From Hymenopus coronatus (taxonomy: Eukaryota > Arthropoda > Insecta > Mantodea > Hymenopodidae): DNA of 64,000 bases. A model generated the notes under the pieces. That model saw nothing but the letters and a program-made list of their open reading frames with translations. It had not been told where the DNA came from and did not search any database. Of the stretch, positions 22,842 to 34,620 are shown piece by piece (within the stretch, counting starts at the first letter, position 1; every line of letters begins with the position of its first letter). The position numbers were made by a program, and so were the translations under genes. Location of the stretch: NCBI GenBank assembly GCA_030762935.1, contig CM060900.1, positions 438,689,259-438,753,258 on the forward strand, given 5' to 3'.

Positions 22842-22990
22842 AGTATGCAGAGGACATCTCACCATATGCTACATTTCATGTGCAAGGGCAAGGTCAAGGT
22901 CAGCAGTCACCTTCTTCTCCAGGTCATATACAGACATTTGTTTACCATGATCATCGATTAGCATCAATGGAAACAATGCAGCTGAAAAGT
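22842..22990 (+). CDS. Dscam: Dscam-like gene, first cytoplasmic-tail exon
   Basis: This 149-nt exon enters in phase 1 (2 bases) and leaves in phase 0. It encodes YAEDISPYATFHVQGQGQ followed by a Gln/Ser/Pro-rich stretch, then QTFVYHDHRLAS and TMQLKS. The EDISPYATF block followed later by F-x-YH is the conserved arthropod Dscam cytoplasmic motif as I remember it from fly Dscam1; the tyrosine in SPYATF is a candidate phosphorylation site. The donor is AGT|GTGAGA. The alternative AA|GTGTGA would put a stop in the next exon. The tail acts inside the neuron, coupling adhesion to the cytoskeleton. Confidence 0.93.
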
Positions 22991-23297
22991 GTGAGATTCT
23001 TATCTCTTAAAGTAAATTTTAATTTAAGAAAAATATTTCTCACAGACACTAAGGAGTATTGCTTTTATAGACTGTTGGTTACTCTATAGTTTAATAAAAG
23101 CTTTCACATTTATATTTAAACACCTTAGAATATACATACCTGTATTTTAATCTCCCCCACTCGTTTCGGTGCCTTGTGTGTGATGTTAGCTCTTTCTGAC
23201 ATATCATATACTTGTGATATGAGCTGTTAGTGAAGATTCTATTGGCTTTCACATGGTCAACAAATATTTTAACTTAATTTCTTTATTTTTATTTTAG

Positions 23298-23457
23298 ACC
23301 AATCTTCGTGATGATTACAGCAAATTGAGAGCAAACCAAAAGGGTAAAAGTAAGCGGTCTGAGAGCTGTGATTACTCCAGTTCTGCAGATCGTAGATCAA
23401 ATTTGGAACCCATACCTCCAAGGCCCGGAACGAGAGGGGAACGTCTTTCTCTTCAAA
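23298..23457 (+). CDS. Dscam: Dscam-like gene, cytoplasmic-tail exon 2
   Basis: This 160-nt exon (53 codons plus one base; phase 0 in, phase 1 out) lies only 307 bp after the previous exon. It follows the acceptor TTTTATTTTAG and ends at the donor A|GTATGT. It encodes TNLRDDYSKLRANQKGKS, a basic Lys/Arg-rich patch, DYSSSADRRSNLEP, and a proline motif IPPRPGTRGER. PPRPGTR fits an SH3-ligand PxxP followed by a basic residue, which would suit binding of the adaptor Dock/Nck known for fly Dscam; that link is inference. The open frame running past 23457 to 23519 is intron. Confidence 0.92.
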
Positions 23458-24059
23458 GTATGTACTCAAAAGACATTACTTTAAATGAAACATTATGTAG
23501 AAGTGTTAGCTTTCTATAAGGTGTATTTAAACAAAATTAATGTTGATATATGTTTAGCTCTGTATACATAGCATTAGGAGTATGCTAAATAATTCTGCTC
23601 AGTAAAGTAAACAAGCTCTACTGTTCATATGGTTATTGATTTCTGTTCATATAAAAAGAAAAAAAAAAAAATCATAGAAATTTGACAGTATCTATTATTC
23701 TGCCCATTATTTCAAAATAGTTCTGATAAATTCCTCCAAACATTTTTTCTACTTTTATTTTTTTTTCGAAATTAATCTTTAAACAAGTTAAAGTAATTTA
23801 TTGTACTAAATAAGACTGTTCTTGGAAATATTGTGAATGTGATAGAGCTGCATGCCATTCTTGTAATGTGTATAAATTTTGCAAACTAACCTAACCAAAT
23901 TTTCAGTCGTACATCTTCTATTTAGTGCTCCTATTCTGTAAAAGGGCTGTGGCATAAGTATTAGGTTCAAGGACACTGTTCTTAGTGAATGTTAGAAAAG
24001 GAACAACTAATCAACAATTATGAAACTTGGGAGAGAGTTGTAATCTTAAAATCTTTATA

Positions 24060-24880
24060 ACCAGCTTATGCTTCTGTTCAATATGTCTGATGGAGACATC
24101 AGTAATATGTTGCATTTGTGACACTGGTGGAATGTGTACCACATGTTGTGCTGTATGCTGATCTTCAGATCAGGTAGAGTATATGTCTGGTAGACATGAC
24201 CATTCAAATAACCCCACCGTCAAAAATCACATTGATTCAGGTATGGAGATCTTGGAGGTCAAGAATCTGGAAAACCTGTCGAGATAGTTTCACTTGGCAA
24301 GTGATGTGCAGTCTTGCCCCATCTTACACAACAACAAGTTCCTCAAGAAGACAGCTGTGCTATTATAAGGCAGAAATTACAGATGCAGAAGGACTCCCTA
24401 TAATGTGCTAATATCGCAGACACCTTACAGATCCTCAAGATGTAATTTTTTTTTTTCAAAGAAAATGGACCAAGAATAAAGATGCATGTGAATCCAAACC
24501 ATACAATTATAAACTCAAGAGTGCAATAGTTGTTAATAAACAACACAAGGATTTACACACCCTGTATGCAGCGGTTCTGAGTATTCACATCAACTTGGAG
24601 AGAAAATTTGCTTTATCAGTCCACAGAATATTCCCTGGCTGTAAGTTAATCACTTCTATTTGTGTCAAAAATTGAAGAGCAGAATTAAAAGCGTTGCTGG
24701 AGGTCATGAGGTTTCAATTGATGTACACTGGATCTTATGTGGGTATCAGTGTAAAATGTCCCACAAAACTTTCCAAATTGTTGACCAGGGGATAGACATG
24801 GGACGTGACACTTGTTGCAGAATATGGATTACATGCTGCATGGTCAACTACACCCTCTAAAATGTTGTATTAGTCACCTT
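24060..24880 (-). mobile_element. Tc1/mariner-superfamily transposase remnant
   Basis: In minus-strand order (high to low coordinates) broken frames show GPFSFKK-like text (about 24465), a tyrosine-rich stretch and L...F near 24380, DGARLHIT (about 24310), then PPRSPYLNQCDF...WGYLNGHVY at about 24230-24190. This is the D-G-A-x-x-H and PPRSPDL..CDF..WGYLK..VY pattern of a very common arthropod transposase type with a DDE/D catalytic core. Frameshifts and stops abound. It sits in the 5-kb intron between tail exons 2 and 3. Confidence 0.7.
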
Positions 24881-25223
24881 CATCTACATGCTATGACATC
24901 CAGATCACCTGTATTTTGAAATCTCTTTGTCATTTTCTTCAATCATTCATTGGCAAATGATCCTCTCCTCATTGTTATCAAGTGTTGGTATTTCCACAAA
25001 GCAGTACAGCTTATTAAAAATTTTGATTAACAATGCATGGTCTATCTTCCCTTACAGTTGATAACACACTAATATTCTTGAATGCCAACTTTGATACAGG
25101 CATGTTATTACACCTCTTACAGTGCTATATTCTCACCTGGTGACAAAAAGTTCAAACAAACTTTATTTCACTTTTCTTTTTGTGGAAGTTTGTAAACAGT
25201 GTTGTTATATTCATTTATTTGAC

Positions 25224-25322
25224 GAGTCGATTAATTACACTAAACAACACTTACTTGGGATTTTTGCTGGAACATGTTTCAAAGGACTCAAGTAAGTGTT
25301 GTTTAGTGTAATTAATCGACTC
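25224..25322. repeat. Perfect 34-bp hairpin, 31-base loop
   Basis: The left arm 25224-25257 (starts GAGTCGATTAATTACACTAA) is exactly complementary to the right arm 25289-25322. The loop includes GCTGGAACATGTTTCAAAG. Exact arms in otherwise decayed surroundings suggest either recent origin or active correction. The terminal GAGTCGATT is shared with the elements at 13.5 and 17.84 kb. Confidence 0.93.
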
Positions 25323-25329
25323 ATAAAAT

Positions 25330-26860
25330 AAACTTTATTTTCATATAAACTGCTTCTGCAGCATTTCATTTGGATACAATATCTAAACCTAGAATTAACT
25401 TCATCAGCACAGTAATAACCACTGTGGAAAACTATGAAGTGTCCTCTAAAGTATAACAACCTTGAATTATATGAAATTATCACTATGTAATGTGACACTC
25501 AATAGTTGAATCCTTTAATCACAAAGTGTAACAAAACTTAAATACTGAAACCTCAGTAATGTTGGAGGACACATAATTTTTCTTTTTGTATTTGTAATTC
25601 CTGCACATGTTTCCTTTGCCATTACATAGGGAAATATGTGGTTTAAGCATTGCAGATATGCTTGTCCAACTTTACCCTTTTGGTGGTAGTACTTACACGG
25701 TTTAATGTGCAAGATTTAAATTGAATTAAGTGTACCTCTTGTAACTTCGAAATATTTGATAAGACGTGGCACAGTAAATGGCGTCTAATAGAAATGTGTG
25801 TCTATACAAGTGTGCTGTAGTAGAAGCACATATTTCTCAAAAGTTTTATTCTAGATTGCAATGAAAAAGTATATATATAAGCATTCAATTCTTAATGATA
25901 TCAAATTCTTTTTCTTTTCCTGCCCTGCATTGGTTTATCGATTCCAATTAAAACTGACAAAAGCTTTTGTTATCCTTTTAGTCCTAAGACTGTTTTGAAA
26001 TCTGTATTCATTGAGATTGGTGTACTTTATGTTACCAAAGCAATTGCAACCATGTTCAGAGGGCACATATCAGCTACTAAAATGTAACTAAATGTTGGTA
26101 CTGCACGCATTATTGAATTTTTAGCTTAAATATAGAATTATCTGCATGATAAAATAAATTAATAGAAAAGTCAAAAAGCAGTAAAATCGGGTAGTGTTTT
26201 ACAATGTGCATTGTACATGACACTAAAAATGGAAGCTGATATATAGAGAACTGTATTTTATGATTTTAGGCCACATTCTCATATGGAAGAACATACAGTA
26301 CAGAAAATATGAAATTATTCCCTTTTCTGACCAGTGAAATAAACTAACATGGTTGCTATTCTTGACAATGTATGGAACACAAATAATAAGGGCCCTATTC
26401 TTAAAATTTTATTATGAAAATAATCAAACCAAGGAGAATAGATTAAAGGAAAAGATAAAGTGAATCAGACTATGCGAGATTTGTGCTTTGCTCCCAGAGC
26501 TTTGTATCTAATTAAAATCTGACTCAAAATGGATTTATGAGTAAGCTAACCATATTTTATGGGAAGAAAAAAGCAACATTTCACTAAAAGCATATTCCAA
26601 GCACACCAAGGAATTTTTCAAGACCATACTAAGGATTTGTAAATGTTACATATTTGTGCATGGTATTGGTTCTTAGATTTAAGAAGGAACTTCGCAGCAG
26701 TTGAGAAGAAAATATACTGGTGTTTTATTTTACTACTTAAAATTCTCTAGTGTTCCCTATACTGATATTTAAAAGCATAATATTATTCTGGGATTGTGCA
26801 TATGTCGACAAACCTCGCTAAGGTACCAACTTTACAAACTGAAATGAAGCTGGGAAAAGG
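25330..26860. other. AT-rich intron sequence, nothing recognised
   Basis: No exon, RNA gene or repeat copy is supported. Confidence 0.5.
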
Positions 26861-26864
26861 CTGA

Positions 26865-27022
26865 AGTTGGTCATCCAGTTAATGGAATCATTGCTGCTAC
26901 ATGACAGCAGTGGTGCACTATTTTCTTTGTCGTACAATGCAAGGGTAGGCACCCAGTTAATGGAGACAATGCTGCTAAATGTCAGCAGTGGTTTACTGTT
27001 TTCTTTTACTGCCACACAATGA
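26865..27022. repeat. Two tandem copies of a ~78-bp unit
   Basis: CCAGTTAATGGAATCATTGC (26875) and CCAGTTAATGGAGACAATGC (26953) begin parallel stretches that both continue through CAGCAGTGGT and end in TTTTCTTT. The period is 78 bp with moderate divergence. Confidence 0.82.
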
Positions 27023-27278
27023 GTCCATTTTTTAATGAAGTAAATGTGAAATAAATAAACCATGAATACTAAATATTACAGTCATAAAAAATGAGAAACA
27101 TCATTTAAAATTAATGCATTAAAATGTATTTCCATGTATAAACTATGGTTCCCTTGCTCCCATTATTTAAAACAAATAAATAAAAATTAATTCTTTCCAT
27201 ATACAAAATATATTTTTGCTGCCCCAATGCTTTCAAATTAACAAATTAAAATATATTCACACTACCCAATAATTTATG

Positions 27279-27660
27279 GGACCTGGATTAATATACAAAT
27301 TAAGGCTAACCTACCCATTGAAGAATTGTGATTATGATTCGCCTTTATCCAGCACTCCCAGCACACATCCATCAACTATTGGAGGGAGAATGACATGGTA
27401 GCGAGGCAAGCTATGATGGAGAATGACATGGTAGCAATGATGGAGAAGTGACGGAACCCTTGTTCGTGACTTACAGTTAACCTATCTATTGTAGAATTGT
27501 GGTTATATTTAACTTCTCCCAGCATGCATGTATCAAAACACTATTGGTGGGGGAACTGACTTGGTCAGGAGGGAAGCTGAAAGTGGCGGTGAAGTGATAT
27601 GGGACCTAGATGGTACACAAAGATAGTATACCATCTAAGGTTAACCTATCACAAAATTGA
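27279..27660. repeat. Diverged tandem repeat, ~160-175-bp unit
   Basis: TAAGGCTAACCTACCCATTG (27300), CAGTTAACCTATCTATTGTA (27474) and AAGGTTAACCTATC (27636) mark successive unit starts. GGGACCTGGAT (27279) and GGGACCTAGAT (27601) mark another shared block. TCTCCCAGCATGC-like and GGGAAGC/GGCAAGC blocks recur in between. Confidence 0.65.
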
Positions 27661-28451
27661 TTTAACTGTCATTTGAGAGGTTATGTAATACATGAAGTAG
27701 CCAAAGATGATTTCACTACATCAACCTGTCCAACATTCTGTATGACTATGGACTTTTTTTATATATGAGGTGTATTATTACAAGGTCCTGTATCGACCAC
27801 ATTTTAGGAAATGCAATAATTATGTAAACATGCTATTCAGGCTGCATATACCTCTTATTTCTAATACTTTCTTTCAGAAATTCCTACTCTGAACCATGAG
27901 TAATAGGTGGAACATTCTCTAATTCACTCTCAATATGTTCATCACTTATAGGAACATTCTAACCAAACATACACTTAAATATAGTCTATCATCTGCATTT
28001 TAATGTTTAATAGTTTGTACCCTTTTGAAACTAATGATAAGAATAAAGAAATAACTTGGAAAGTTCACATTTGGTTTTCCAGTAGTATAGAGAAACAACT
28101 GCTAAATTTTGTTTCAGCAGTAACAAATAAGAACTATCATCCTAGTGCACCAAACTTCAAGAAATTAAAGCAAAATTTAAATTAGTCAGGAATTAATATT
28201 AAGGTATAGAGAATATTTTGTGAAAATTTTAACATGAACTACAGCTAGGGAATTAGGAATTAATGATAACCATCATCTGCAAAAGATGCAGACCTTAAGG
28301 GTATTAACAATAAACCACGATTTATCAGGCATACTGAATGGGTAACAAAAGATCTGTTGTTGATTTTACTCTTAAGAGTATTGTGTGTTTCTAAAATTAA
28401 CAATTTTAATGATATTTTGTAATTAATAAGGTGCATCTCTTTACTCAACAG

Positions 28452-28575
28452 CCCTTCTATACCAGGGGCCAAGTTCAGCTGGGGAGGGGGCTGGGCCGGA
28501 GTCCAGTACATCACCAGAGGCATCTCCTCTCCCCAACAGGAGAAACCTGGCTCGTCGGCACCGGCACAACGTCAG
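28452..28575 (+). CDS. Dscam: Dscam-like gene, cytoplasmic-tail exon 3
   Basis: This 124-nt exon (2 bases, 40 codons, 2 bases; phase 1 in, phase 2 out) lies between the acceptor TTTACTCAACAG and the donor AG|GTAAAA. It encodes LLYQGPSSAGEGAGPESS, a Ser/Pro-rich linker, then the basic NRRNLARRHRHNVR. It is strikingly GC-rich for this window, with G runs at 28465-28468, 28481-28484, 28486-28490 and 28493-28495. No domain is recognised; it is assigned to Dscam by exact phase fit on both sides and by position. Confidence 0.85.
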
Positions 28576-29560
28576 GTAAAAAGTAAGCTCATTTTCTCAA
28601 CGAAGAGTGTAATTAACTGGGATAAAAATATTTTTCTTGGATAATACAAGAATTTTATACTAATGGTTATAGTTTGTCTACTTGGTAGAATATGTGTGTA
28701 CAACATAAAAATTGTTAATTAATGAACCGATACATTTAAATTAGTGATTTGTTACAAATTGCTTGATTAGTAGAGCACAAAATTAAGCTCATTATTTTGT
28801 CACAATTAATTATTTTAAAGTGTACTTCTATCAGCTTGAAAGTATCCCTGCTGAATAGGTCAAATGCCAAATGAAAATGATACTGTAAAACATTTTAGTA
28901 AAATAAATGTCATCACAATTCTTAACCCCCAGAGAGCTGCTGCTTGGATCTCAAATGTTAGAAGTGGTTAAGTTCAGTTGTGTTCCCAGCAATAAAACAT
29001 CTAGTAGAAGTAAGCTTACACTTCTTAATTAAGTATTGCTTACATTTACTGGCTTAAGAATTTGATATTTAAATTACCTTTGGTGAAAAAAAGAAAGTCA
29101 AGAATAATGTGAAAGTGCAACCTCTCCAAATTATAAAAAGCAATAATAACTCTGTTAAAGTTATGCCTTGCTGATATGATTTACATCATTTGAAGGCTTT
29201 CTTTTAAATGTCATTCTCATAGCTAATGAATGTGATTATACTTGAGAATGTATTATTAATTCATTAGTAAAAATATATATTAGAAGCCTCTTCATGTGGT
29301 AACTTGCAAGTTTTATACCTGGTAAATGTAGCTATATTGTGGGAATGGGTGTATTAATTCTCAATTGACTGAATTCCTTTAATCTAAATCTGACCGCATT
29401 TGTAACACAAAAATTGATGGTAGTAGTAACTTTCTTCTACTTCAGCAATTTGTTCATCTTCACTGCCAGTACATGCCGTTTCATATCCCATTTCTCTGTT
29501 TTTGCTCTGTAAGATTTTGTTTCTTTTATGGCTAGTATCTTTCTAAGGTCTTACTCATCA
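28576..29560. other. AT-rich intron sequence, nothing recognised
   Basis: No feature is supported between the tail exon and the SINE fragment. Confidence 0.5.
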
Positions 29561-29564
29561 TTTG

Positions 29565-29650
29565 TTCTTCTCAAGATAAGGGAAAACCCTGGAAAACTTA
29601 GCCAGGTAACTCACCCTAAGAATGATCCAAACTCACAACCTCTTGAAAGA
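29565..29650 (-). mobile_element. SINE-4 fragment
   Basis: CTTCTCAAGATAAGGGAAAA and CCAGGTAACTCACCCTAAGA are the reverse complement of the body and head of the SINE-4 copy at 21.9 kb, with divergence. Confidence 0.7.
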
Positions 29651-29755
29651 AAGAGCATTACTAAATACAAAACTAATAAAAATCCCATTATTATCAATTA
29701 CCAAAAGCTCAGCAGAAAAATTTCTGAAATAAAGAAACATTTTGGATGAGACATA

Positions 29756-31020
29756 CGAAGGCTAATCAACAAAGACTAGGATTCATTTTTTTTTCCTGTA
29801 GTTTCCTATCTACATTTTGAATATTTGAAAAGAGCAGGTTTTTATGTATAATGCCCATAGGCAGCAGCACTCTTGTATCAGTAGTTTGGTAGTAATGTTC
29901 TAATTTGTAGACCCTACGTGCATTTCATATACCACAAAATGGAAGTGATGTAAGAGGAGCAGTATGGTGCAATAAAATTCTGTTTTTGTTTAAACCATAC
30001 AGCGACTGAAATTTACAAAAAAAAACTGCAGCAAGCATACAGTGGAGATACACTCCTCATGCAACAGTGTTTAGGTAGCTCAAAGACTTCAAATAAGGCT
30101 GACTTATCTTTGTTAAGCAAGGTGTGCCTGGTGTTTTGGCTTCTGCTGTGTCTGAAGTCAACTTCAACACAGCTGCTGTGATTGTTCGTGAGTATCGTCA
30201 GGTAACATTATGTAACCTTAGTAAAGTGTTGAAAATTTCTTATGGCAGTATTTTCATGATTATGTATGATCATCTGCATATGACCCTTGTTTATGACCAT
30301 TGGGTGCCACATCTCTTGACTCCCAAACAAAAGGCTGTGGAATGGAGACAAGCTGTAAGTGCTGCATCTCTTTGTTGATGGAGGGGATGCGTCTCTGGAA
30401 TAATTATCACTGGAGATGAGCCATGGCTGCATCATTATCGTGAAGGAAAACAAGTCAGCATAGTGTGAAAATCACCAGGTTCTCCAACACCAAAAAAAGG
30501 CATCTGCAGGGAAAGTGATGATCACATTTTTGACTGCCATGGAATGATTTACTAGCATGCAGATCTAGCTTACACTATTGTTACAGCAGCATACTACACA
30601 TTGGTATTGGCTAAGCTGAGAAAGGACATTGCAAAAAATGACCAGAACTTTCTCGGGCTGGATGACAACTTCATCACGACAATGCGCAGCGTCAAGTTGC
30701 AAATCAAGTCATGCCATTTCTGGTTCTATTTAGCATTACCTGTGTCTGCATACCTTATAGCCCCAATCTTGCACTCTGTAATTTTGTTTTATTCCCATCA
30801 TTAAAAGCAAAACTTCAGGGCATTCGATTTGAGAACTCGGAAGCAGAGCTCAAGAAAATTTGAGGCAGGCAACTCTCAACTTGACAAAGAATGGCCTGCA
30901 CTATGTGTTCAAGAACTGGCAGAGATGATATAAAAAGTGCATTGAAGTAGGAGAGGATTGCTTCAAAAAAGACCATGGAGTAAAAAAAAATCAGGCTTAG
31001 TCTTTGTTGATTAGCCCTCT
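29756..31020 (+). mobile_element. Decayed mariner element (second lineage)
   Basis: The 1265-bp element has inverted ends sharing GGCTAATCAACAAAGACTA (left from 29760; right, reverse complement, to about 31015) and TA on both sides (29754-29755 and 31021-31022). On + it carries a broken transposase: HTH-region text at 30124-30290, WVPHLLTPKQKA (about 30301), GDEPWLHHYRE (about 30413; first catalytic D kept), HHDNAQRQ (about 30672; second D kept), YSPNLALCNF (about 30757; third position is N where D is expected), and a C-terminal CIEVGEDCF-like end (about 30940). Stops and frame changes make it inactive. Its termini differ from those of the intact mariner at 7.8 kb, so this is a separate family. 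Confidence 0.9.
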
Positions 31021-31528
31021 TACAAAAGGCAATGGAAAGGTTGGTATGGTGTACTTGTTTGCCCTCTTTTCAACACCTATTTACTATTAACCTAGCATAT
31101 GTAAAGGAATGTAGGGAAAGGTAGAGTTTAGTCTTACTGAATTGTTTTTGACAGCTCTTAAGTAAAACTGGATAAAGTCATACAACATTCCACACCAACT
31201 CTCCAGGGTTAAAAATATTGTTCAATTTCTGCAAACAAGTGATACTCTCAAGCTGTATACAACCTATTCTTTGGTCAGTCTTTTGAGACATTCCAAAGTC
31301 AAAGGTAGGAAACAGTTGCTCATATCCAGGTTGCTTACATGTGCCAGCCCTTTGTGATAGCCTTAAACAACCATGTGATGTCCTTGTCTCAAAACGCTGA
31401 CCAAAAAATCATACATATATTTTGTTACAGGTTCTATGCAAGAAGTAGAATTTATACTTTGACCTATTTTTCTAAAAGAATTTGTATATATGTGACCAAT
31501 TCTATATTCTTTAAGTTAATCTTTTCAG

Positions 31529-31732
31529 GAAGTTTTGTCAGAATCACTAGTGACAAAATTTGCCTCATCAGCTACCTGAAAAGTTTAAAATACACAGTAC
31601 AAAAAAAATATATATATATTTTATATTATGCATTGTCTACAATTATCAGAAAATCTATGACTGTGTCTGTATTTTAAACTTTTCAGGTATCTGATGAGGT
31701 AAACTTTGTCATTAGTAATTCTGACAACATTT
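31529..31732. repeat. Snap-back inverted repeat (MITE-like)
   Basis: The left arm (31533-31597: GTTTTGTCAGAATCACTAGT ... ACCTGAAAAGTTTAAAATAC) and the right arm (31667-31732) are inverted copies with about one difference in ten, joined by a 69-base AT-rich spacer. It is most likely a small non-autonomous DNA transposon. No target duplication is clear. Confidence 0.82.
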
Positions 31733-33440
31733 CATAACAGTCAGCCATTGGTAGTCTTGGGATTGATCTCATTAACTTTAAATATTGACAAAACATATTG
31801 CTTAATGCACTTACAAACTCAGTTGATCATTTTTACCCTAGACGTGATCTAAAATAATGTATTTTCTCTGTACGATTGTAATAACTTACATTACATTTTA
31901 AATATTAAGACTGTGTAGTAAGTAATCCCAAAAGTGCAAAATGTTTACATATCTTAGTCAATGCTTCATTGTCATAGAAAGAGCACATTTTAGGATTATG
32001 TGACAAACTAATTAGATTAATTTATGCAATAAGAATACTGTCAAGTAAGTAACAAAGAAATATTAATAACTGTATTTTAAATGGAATACTCCTCTGGGGG
32101 ACTACATCTGCTAGACTCTAAAAGAAAATACCAAAACTAAAAAAAACATATTCCAAATAAGATTCCAAGTAAACCAATGTCTGAAAAATTTAATGTATTA
32201 CCTTCACATACACACATATACGTGCACATGCCCATACTATAAACACATTTAGAAATTGTCTCCTTTCATAATAGCAGACCTTGTTTGTTGCAAAATAAGG
32301 ACTATCATTCATATAACACCAGGACAGTTGAATCACATTTGTAGCATCATAGACTCTCTCAGAGCATTAGTAACATATTGTACAAAAAATTACCTAAATA
32401 ATTCAGAAATTACTGGAAGAAAATTCAAGTGTAGGTACCAAATTGTCAGCATGCTAACTCTAGATTATTAAAGATTTGTAAAATTAAGATCGCAATCCAC
32501 TATTTTAGTGTTTTATAATTTGTTTTAATTTATATCCTCTTTTTTATGCATTATGATGTTAAGCAGTTATTTATTTATAATTATAACCCCCTCCTTATTT
32601 CTTCTTTGGTTAATATCTTGTTGAATAAAGACTACTACTATTTATCATGAATTGAAAGCTAGATAGATCCACTTTGAGACCTACAAATACAATATTTTTT
32701 CAACTTCAATGATGATTTAGCTATATCTAAATGCTAAAATGGAAACTTTTCCAAATTTAGTTCTACAAATAAGAAATTCTGAGGTAAAATGCTGCATTTC
32801 TTTGGACTATAAATTTAAAGGTATACAGCTCTTCTCTTTGATTTAAGCCACGTACAAAGTTTGCATCACAACAATGCTAATAGCATTAGTTTTGGACATC
32901 TTATCCAGAAGAAGATGGAATATTAATGGTGTGTAAATGTGTTATAATTGTCCAAAATATGTAAAATCGTTTACTACTCTTGAAAGGTCCCATTAATGAT
33001 TGTTGTAATCAGTTGACAAAAAAGCTCCACATTTTGTTTAGTAATAAATTGTATGGTGCTGATCTTCCCATTCTTGATAAGCATAGAATTCTTGCCTTTA
33101 CTTATAAGTTTTAGTATATCAAGAATCATATTAAACTCAATTCTTAAGATAAACCTTATTGTGTAAAACTCTTGCTTTAAACCAAACTCGCATCAAATTG
33201 TATCAGTTTAAATGTGTGTGCATCCATTAACTTTGGAAAATCTTGCTGGGTCACTTATTCTCAACTGTTTTTCTTTTTTGGCTATGCTGCATAAAATAGT
33301 ATGTATGCTCATACATGATTATCATTCGTCTTGAGAAAAAACATATTTATCCAAATATAAGGCAACCTTGAAGTCATGATAACTTAATTTTTAAATGAAG
33401 TTCAAGGTTTGCCATGTATTTTAAATAAACTGATAGACAC
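31733..33440. other. AT-rich intron sequence, nothing recognised
   Basis: No exon, RNA gene or repeat copy is supported. Confidence 0.5.
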
Positions 33441-34620
33441 ATAAGCTAATTAAATCCATTATTATTATAATCATCATCATCATCATCATCATCATCATTA
33501 TCGTCGTCATAATTTGAATTTTCACAGAAACTCACGTTTTGAGCAGTTGACAGAGAGGGGAGTACAGAAATGTTCAGTATGGGTGCAATGGTACCGTGTG
33601 ATGGCGGTGGTGGCAGTAGCATAACTATAATGGCAATGATGGATATGATTTTGTATTTAAACAGAAGGGAGAACAGAAATGTATGGTATGTGAGCAATGA
33701 TAACGCTGAGATGACGAAGATGGGTAGTATATTCTATCTAAAAATATACTTATTAGTGCACATTGTACATTTTTTACCTAATTTGAATTTGAGCAGAAAT
33801 TCACATTGTGAGCAGGGAAGAGACAGAGAAGGGAGAACAGAAGTGTACTGCTATATCTATGTTTGGTGGTGGTGGTGGTGGCAGCTTAGCTGTAACAACA
33901 TATATGCATACAAATTTCAATTAAGACAACATGCGTAATATATCATAAAACATTTTAACTAATTTGAATTTGCATATAAATTCATGTTTTAAGTGGGAGA
34001 GACGGAGAAGGGAGTACAGAGATGTATGGAATTTGTGTGATGATAAAACGTGACGGCAGTAGTGGCGGTGGTATGTAGCTGTAATGATGATAATAGATGC
34101 TATATTCTATTAAGACAACATATTTAATACAATATATTGTAAAACATTTTACCTAATTAGAATTTGCACATAAATTCACATTGCAAGCAATGCAGAGAGG
34201 TAGAGGGAAAACTAAATGTACCAATATAAGTTCAACCCAAAGAGGAGAAATGTGCTTTCTGCTTGGCTTCCACACAACATTATGTGCAGCCACTAATGCG
34301 AAAGAAGTCCTCTAATTTTATTTTAGTGTCAGAAAGTAACCTTTTTACTAATGAGAATGCTCGTGGCCCGTTAACAGATACTTTTTGGCGTGAAATGAAA
34401 TGCATAACATCTGCGCATACATTACAACCTTGGTGATAATGTGTACCATTTACCCCAGGCTTTGCTACTGCCGTACCCACAAAGTTTGAAACTTACTTTT
34501 TTCTGCATGGTATTTGGAAAAACATATCTCAAATGTAACATGACCCCCAGTTCTGACCATTAATACTTTGGAAGAAAATACTGTCTTGTATTCGGATAAA
34601 TATGGTACATCCCATCTTTA
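33440..34620 (+). repeat. Dispersed repeat R4, copy 1, with internal tandem units
   Basis: The left part holds an ATC microsatellite (33466-33498) and about four diverged tandem units, each with AATTTGAATTTG, AAATTCAC, a GAGA/GGGAG stretch, ACAGAAATGTA, a GGTGGTGG stretch and TATTCTAT. Unit marks are at about 33510, 33779, 33960 and 34156. The right part (34300-34620) matches 63120-63420 of the second copy, including AATGAGAATGCT, ACAACCTTGG, AAGTTTGAAACTTA and CTGCATGGTATTTGGAAAAA. No domain is recognised. A non-autonomous DNA element with a central tandem array would fit. Confidence 0.78.

Noticed and set aside
22832..23089. Longer open frame starting at ATG 22832 and running to 23089
   Set aside because: The real Dscam exon starts after the AG at 22841 and ends at a donor at 22990; the rest is intron.
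18481..31732. Hairpins and tandem repeats considered as a CRISPR-like array
   Set aside because: No regularly spaced direct repeats with unique spacers, and the DNA is eukaryotic.
33446..33697. Minus-strand frame with a poly-Asp run
   Set aside because: The run comes from an ATC microsatellite inside repeat R4.
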